A stretch of DNA of 17,480 nt from DATAFO01 sp046728935 (lineage in GTDB: Bacteria; Actinomycetota; Thermoleophilia; Solirubrobacterales; 70-9), in assembly GCA_046728935.1 (NCBI GenBank), contig JBKPFS010000020.1, positions 1-17,480 of the forward strand. Direction: 5' to 3'. A program made the translations under genes and the position numbers. A model generated the notes under the pieces. The model saw only the letters and a list, made by a program, of their open reading frames with translations, ran no database searches and had not been told where the DNA came from. This document shows positions 13,964-17,480 of this stretch, piece after piece. How positions within the stretch are numbered: the stretch's first letter is position 1; every line of letters begins with the position of its first letter.

Positions 13964-15130
13964 ATGGCGTCCCTTCGCTTCGTCACCGCGGGCGAATCGC
14001 ACGGGCCCGGGCTCGTGGCGATCGTCGAGGGGCTGCCCGCGGGGCTGGAGCTCGATCGCGCGCGCCTCGACCACGAGATGGCGCGGCGCCAGCTCGGCCA
14101 CGGACGTGGCGGGCGGATGAAGATCGAGCGCGACGCGGTCGAGATCCGATCCGGGCTCCGCCATGGCCGGACGCTGGGCAGCCCGGTCGCGGTCCTGGTG
14201 GCGAATCGCGACTACGCCAACTGGGAGGAGCGGATGAGCCCGTGGCCGGTGGAGGCTGAGGTCGAGGAGTCGCACCTCCCTCGCCCCGGTCACGCCGACT
14301 TGGCCGGAATGCTGAAGTTCGGCCACCGCGACGCTCGCAACGTGCTCGAGCGGGCGAGCGCGCGCGAGACCGCGGCGCGCGTTGCCGCCGGGTCGCTGGC
14401 GAAGGAACTGCTTCGAGCGGTCGGGGTGAGCGTGCACAGCCACGTGCTCCAGATCGGGCGGGTCACCGCTCCCGAGCCCGGCGACCTCGGGCCGGGGGAC
14501 TTCGAGCGGGTCGACGACTCGCCCGTTCGCTGCCTCGACGCCGGCGCGTCCGAGGCGATGGTGGCCGAGATCGACCGGCTGCGAAAGGAGAACGAAAGCC
14601 TCGGCGGGCTGTTCGAGGTGCGCGCCTTCGGCGTCGTGCCCGGCCTCGGCTCCCACACGAGCTGGAACGCTCGGCTGGACGGCCGCCTCGCGGGCGCCGT
14701 GGTCTCGATCCAGGCCGTCAAGGGCGTCTCGGTGGGGGAGGCCTGGGAGGTCGCAGGCCAGCCCGGCTCGGAGTCGCACGACGAAATCTTCTGGTCAGAG
14801 GAGCGCGGGTGGTTCCGGGAGACGAATCGTGCCGGCGGCGTCGAGGGAGGAATGTCGAACGGCGAGGCGCTCGTGGTTCGCGGCGCTCTGAAGCCGATCT
14901 CGACCCTGACCCAGCCGCTGCGCTCGGTGGACACCGAGACCAAGGAGCCCGACCAGGCGATGCGCGAGCGAACCGACTCCACGGTCGTCCCCGCGGCCGG
15001 CGTTGTCGCGGAGGCGATGGTCGCGCTCGTGCTGGCGGCGTGCTACCGCGAGAAGTTCGGGGGCGATCACATCGATGACGTGCTCGAGGCGCTCGCGGCC
15101 TACAAGCGCCGGATCGACTGGCGTCGCTAG
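13964..15130 (+). CDS. aroC: Chorismate synthase
   Basis: Last step of the shikimate pathway: converts 5-enolpyruvylshikimate-3-phosphate to chorismate using reduced FMN. The 388 residues match the family. Signatures are FVTAGESHGPG (H13), RQLGHGRGGRMKIE, GHRDARNVLERASARETAAR (from 120), GVSVGEAWE, GGVEGGMSNGEALVVR, and RTDSTVVPAAGVVAEAMVA. The ATG is placed by alignment of the N-terminal LRFVTAGESHG; no Shine-Dalgarno is visible, only a TAGCCT (13949-13954) that might serve a near-leaderless transcript. It begins a run of aro genes (5-nt gap to aroKB) and is separated from the pilus operon by 129 nt. Confidence 0.97.
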   Translation: MASLRFVTAGESHGPGLVAIVEGLPAGLELDRARLDHEMARRQLGHGRGGRMKIERDAVEIRSGLRHGRTLGSPVAVLVANRDYANWEERMSPWPVEAEVEESHLPRPGHADLAGMLKFGHRDARNVLERASARETAARVAAGSLAKELLRAVGVSVHSHVLQIGRVTAPEPGDLGPGDFERVDDSPVRCLDAGASEAMVAEIDRLRKENESLGGLFEVRAFGVVPGLGSHTSWNARLDGRLAGAVVSIQAVKGVSVGEAWEVAGQPGSESHDEIFWSEERGWFRETNRAGGVEGGMSNGEALVVRGALKPISTLTQPLRSVDTETKEPDQAMRERTDSTVVPAAGVVAEAMVALVLAACYREKFGGDHIDDVLEALAAYKRRIDWRR

Positions 15131-15135
15131 CTCGG

Positions 15136-16683
15136 ATGGCCACGGCGCTGAAGAGGGCGATCGTCTTCGTCGGCTTCATGGGGGCGGGCAAGAGTGGCGC
15201 GGCGCGCGAGGCGGCGGCCGCGCTCGGCACCGAGCCGCTCGACGCCGATCAGCTGCTAGAACGCGACGTGGGGGAGCCGATCGCGGACTTCTGGGAGCGC
15301 GAGGGCGAGGCGGCGTTTCGCGAGCGCGAGGAGCGCATGGTGCTCGAGCTCCTCGCGGGCTCCAACGACGGCGTGATCGCCCTCGGCGGCGGCGCGGTCG
15401 AGTCGGCGGCGGTTCGCGAGGCCCTTCGCCCGCACCTGCCGGTGTGGTGCCGGGTCTCCGAGGCGACCGCCTGGTCGCGGGCGAGCGAGAGCGGTCGACC
15501 TCTCGCCGCGGAGCGAGACGAGTTCGCCCGCCGCTTCGAGGCCAGGGCCTCGCTCTACGAGGAGGTGGCCCATGGGGTGCTGCCGCTCGACCGCTCGCGC
15601 GACTCGGCCGCGGCAGCCGCGCCGTGGCTCGCCGCGGTGACGGAGCTTCCGGACCCGAGGTTGGTGTGGGGGAGCTCCGAGAGCTCAGAGTACCCGGCGG
15701 TGGTCGCGGACGGAGCGCTGTCGCTCCTGCCGGCGAGCGGCGAGCGGCGCTGGTTCGCCATCGCCGACACGGGGGCCCTCGCCCACCATTCCGCCCTTCT
15801 GCCGCCGACTGACGCGGTGATCGAGGTCGAGGGGTCGGAGGAACGGAAGACGCTCGCCGAGGCAGAGCGGGTGCTGCGCGAGCTCGCCGCCGCGGGGGCG
15901 CGGCGCGACGACGGCGTGCTCGCGTTCGGGGGCGGCGTGGTCGGTGACCTCGCGGGCTTCTGCGCTGCCTCCTACCAGCGGGGCGTCGACTTGGTCCAAG
16001 CTCCGACCACGCTCGTGGCTCAGGTGGACTCGGCCTACGGAGGCAAGACCGGGGTCGATCTGCCCGAGGCGAAGAACTACGTCGGCGCCTACCACATGCC
16101 CACCGCGGTGCTGGCGGAGCCGCGCGTGCTCGACACGCTCCCGGCGGCCGAGCTTCGCGCCGGCCTGGCCGAGGTCGTGAAGACCGCGCTGATCGCGGGC
16201 GGCCGCCTCTGGGAACGGGTCAGGTCGACCGCCTCGCCCGATCCGGCCTCGCTTGCCGAGGTGATCTTCGCGTGCGCGCGCACCAAGCTCGACGTGGTCG
16301 CCGAGGACGAGCGCGACTCCGGCCGGCGCGCCGTCCTCAACCTCGGACACACGGTCGGCCACGCGATCGAGCAGGCGAGCGGATACGCGCGCTACCGCCA
16401 CGGAGAGGCGGTGGCTCTCGGCCTGCTGGCGGCGCTTCGGCTCTCGGGCGCGGACGGGCTGCGAGACGAGGTCGAGGCGCTGCTCGAGCGCTGGGGTCTG
16501 CCAGTGAGGCTCGACTCGGCGGTCGCGCTCGAGGACGTGCTGGCGGCCGTCGAGCGCGACAAGAAGCGGAGGGCGCAGGGGGTCGGCTTCGTGCTCCTCG
16601 AGCGGGCCGGCGAGCCGCGGGTCGCCCAGCCCGTCGACGCGGGTAGCCTGAGGGCGGCGGTCGAGGAGCTGAGGAGCGAGTGA
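15136..16683 (+). CDS. aroKB: Bifunctional shikimate kinase / 3-dehydroquinate synthase (AroK-AroB fusion)
   Basis: One uninterrupted 515-residue frame holds two enzymes. Residues 1 to about 170 are shikimate kinase: Walker A GFMGAGKS (13-20, K19), DADQLLER, the FREREE block, ALGGGAV and the lid SGRPLA. From about 185 to 515 comes 3-dehydroquinate synthase: GGGVVGD (265-271), QAPTTLVAQVDSAYGGKTGVDL, and zinc ligands E346 (AEVVKTAL), H405 (NLGHTVGH) and H422 (HGEAVALG). The two catalyse non-consecutive steps (second and fifth) of the pathway. In many actinobacteria aroK and aroB are adjacent separate genes, so this is probably a loss of the intervening stop and start. No frameshift or internal stop is seen. 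The gene ends in a 4-nt overlap with aroQ. Confidence 0.95.
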   Translation: MATALKRAIVFVGFMGAGKSGAAREAAAALGTEPLDADQLLERDVGEPIADFWEREGEAAFREREERMVLELLAGSNDGVIALGGGAVESAAVREALRPHLPVWCRVSEATAWSRASESGRPLAAERDEFARRFEARASLYEEVAHGVLPLDRSRDSAAAAAPWLAAVTELPDPRLVWGSSESSEYPAVVADGALSLLPASGERRWFAIADTGALAHHSALLPPTDAVIEVEGSEERKTLAEAERVLRELAAAGARRDDGVLAFGGGVVGDLAGFCAASYQRGVDLVQAPTTLVAQVDSAYGGKTGVDLPEAKNYVGAYHMPTAVLAEPRVLDTLPAAELRAGLAEVVKTALIAGGRLWERVRSTASPDPASLAEVIFACARTKLDVVAEDERDSGRRAVLNLGHTVGHAIEQASGYARYRHGEAVALGLLAALRLSGADGLRDEVEALLERWGLPVRLDSAVALEDVLAAVERDKKRRAQGVGFVLLERAGEPRVAQPVDAGSLRAAVEELRSE

Positions 16684-17120
16684 AGAACCGGGTCGAGGTC
16701 CTGCACGGCGTCAACCTGGACATGCTCGGCGAGCGGCCCTCCGAGCACTACGGAAAGGTCACGCTCGAGGAGCTCGAGGTGAGGATCAAGCGCTTCGCGC
16801 GCGAGCTGCAGCTCGAGGTCAGGTTCTTCCACACCAACCACGAGGGCGATTTCGTCGAGCACGTTCACCGTCTCCACGGAATGACCGACGGGGTCCTGCT
16901 CAATCCGGGCGCGTGGACGCACTACAGCTACGCGATTCGCGACGCGCTCGAGATCGCCGCGCTTCCGGCCGTCGAGGTCCATCTCTCGGACGTCTTCGCC
17001 CGAGAGGAGTGGCGGCGGAACTCGGTGCTCGCGGGCCTCGTAGTCGGGACAGTGGCAGGGAAGGGCCCGAACGGCTACCGCGAGGGCCTCGAAATCCTGA
17101 AGCGGGAGTTCGAGGCTTGA
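16680..17120 (+). CDS. aroQ: Type II 3-dehydroquinate dehydratase
   Basis: Dehydrates 3-dehydroquinate to 3-dehydroshikimate; dodecameric type II enzyme, 146 residues. The pattern is a divergent but complete member: HGVNLDMLGERPSEHYG with N12 and the catalytic Tyr Y24 (usual GPNLNLLGxREPxxYG), NHEGDFVEHVH with E55, LLNPGAWTHYSYAIRDAL with N75 and H81, and VEVHLSDVFAREEWRRNS with E99, H101 and R108/R112. The usual HLSN is HLSD here. The start is GTG 16680 overlapping the aroKB stop (GTGA), indicating coupled translation. Confidence 0.94.
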   Translation: MKNRVEVLHGVNLDMLGERPSEHYGKVTLEELEVRIKRFARELQLEVRFFHTNHEGDFVEHVHRLHGMTDGVLLNPGAWTHYSYAIRDALEIAALPAVEVHLSDVFAREEWRRNSVLAGLVVGTVAGKGPNGYREGLEILKREFEA

Positions 17121-17480
17121 GCGCCGGGCGCACGGAGCGACTGATCGAGCTCGTCCGGGAGAGGGAGCTCGATCAGCTGATCGTCGGCGACCTGGTGCGC
17201 CCCGGGGACTCGGGCCCGGATGCGATCGCGAACCTCCGTTGGCTGACTGGCTTCACCGGAACCAGCGGGGTCGCGCTCGTCGGGCCCGACGTCCGCCTCT
17301 TCCTGACCGACTTCCGCTACGTGGAACGAGCCGCGAACGAGGTGGCCGCCGGCTTCGAGCGCCACGTGGTCGAGCAGCAGCTCCTGCCCGAGCTGGCGAA
17401 CCGGCTCGCGGGCCGGGTCGGTTTCGACGAGGCCGCGACCAGCGTTCGCAGTCTGCGAAAGCTGGAGGAGGCCGTGGGGG
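17117..17480 (+). CDS. Xaa-Pro aminopeptidase/prolidase (M24B), N-terminal part only
   Basis: An open frame runs from TTG 17117, which overlaps the aroQ stop (TTGA), to the right edge with no stop. Only the N-terminal creatinase-type domain is present: LRWLTGFTGTSGVALV, then LFLTDFRYVERAANEV, matching the YLTGF-GS-G and TD-RY-EQA patterns of Xaa-Pro peptidases. The metal-binding catalytic domain lies beyond the window, so activity cannot be checked. A peptidase of this type followed by efp and nusB commonly follows the aro cluster in actinobacteria. The TTG start is inferred from overlap, reading frame and N-terminal alignment. Confidence 0.85.
   Translation, partial: MSAGRTERLIELVRERELDQLIVGDLVRPGDSGPDAIANLRWLTGFTGTSGVALVGPDVRLFLTDFRYVERAANEVAAGFERHVVEQQLLPELANRLAGRVGFDEAATSVRSLRKLEEAVG

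Overview
The window reads as a chromosomal segment of a high-GC, probably single-membrane actinobacterium. My best guess is class Thermoleophilia (Solirubrobacterales and relatives). This rests on the very GC-rich codon use, frequent GTG/TTG starts, the gene order mltG-aroE-[pil]-aroC-aroKB-aroQ-pepP, and a complete type IV pilus (TFP) set with no secretin gene. The lineage is inference; the gene calls mostly rest on clear motifs.

Layout, left to right. Positions 1-869 hold the 3' part of mltG (murein transglycosylase), and 889-1758 aroE. A type IV pilus locus then occupies 1759-13834. It contains pilB-pilT-pilC (extension ATPase, retraction ATPase, platform protein) and, on the other strand, a small secreted protein gene converging on pilC (5963-6379). 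The major pilin pilA (6676-7116) follows, with its own promoter, a c-di-GMP riboswitch and a strong terminator. Next come two minor pseudopilin genes (7208-7843 and 7840-9222, the second with a large exported domain), pilD (prepilin peptidase), and an overlapping operon pilM-pilN-pilO plus a PilP-like gene. From 13964 shikimate-pathway genes resume: aroC, a fused aroK-aroB gene, aroQ, and the start of an Xaa-Pro peptidase gene. No rRNA, tRNA, CRISPR array or insertion sequence was seen.

The most interesting layer is regulatory. Four positions upstream of pilus genes carry the same bipartite motif, TNAA-16 nt-[G/C]CCGAT[A/T][G/C], with identical spacing: inside the end of aroE ahead of pilB (1532-1559), ahead of pilA (6468-6495), ahead of pilD (9215-9242) and ahead of pilM (10084-10111). 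It resembles promoters of the FliA/SigD/WhiG (sigma-28) family, so the pilus genes look like one regulon of a motility-type sigma factor. Just downstream of the pilA promoter is a well-formed GEMM-I (c-di-GMP-I) riboswitch at 6517-6602, with a perfect 8-bp P1 stem and a GCGA tetraloop. A stretch between it and the pilA start can pair with the Shine-Dalgarno sequence. Pilin output would then be set by sigma factor at transcription and by c-di-GMP at translation.

Working together: PilD trims the prepilins, PilB polymerises them and PilT retracts them on PilC, and PilM/N/O/PilP-like form the alignment complex. The large pseudopilin may sit at the fibre tip. The flanking aro genes make chorismate and are probably linked to the pilus genes by ancestral gene order rather than function.
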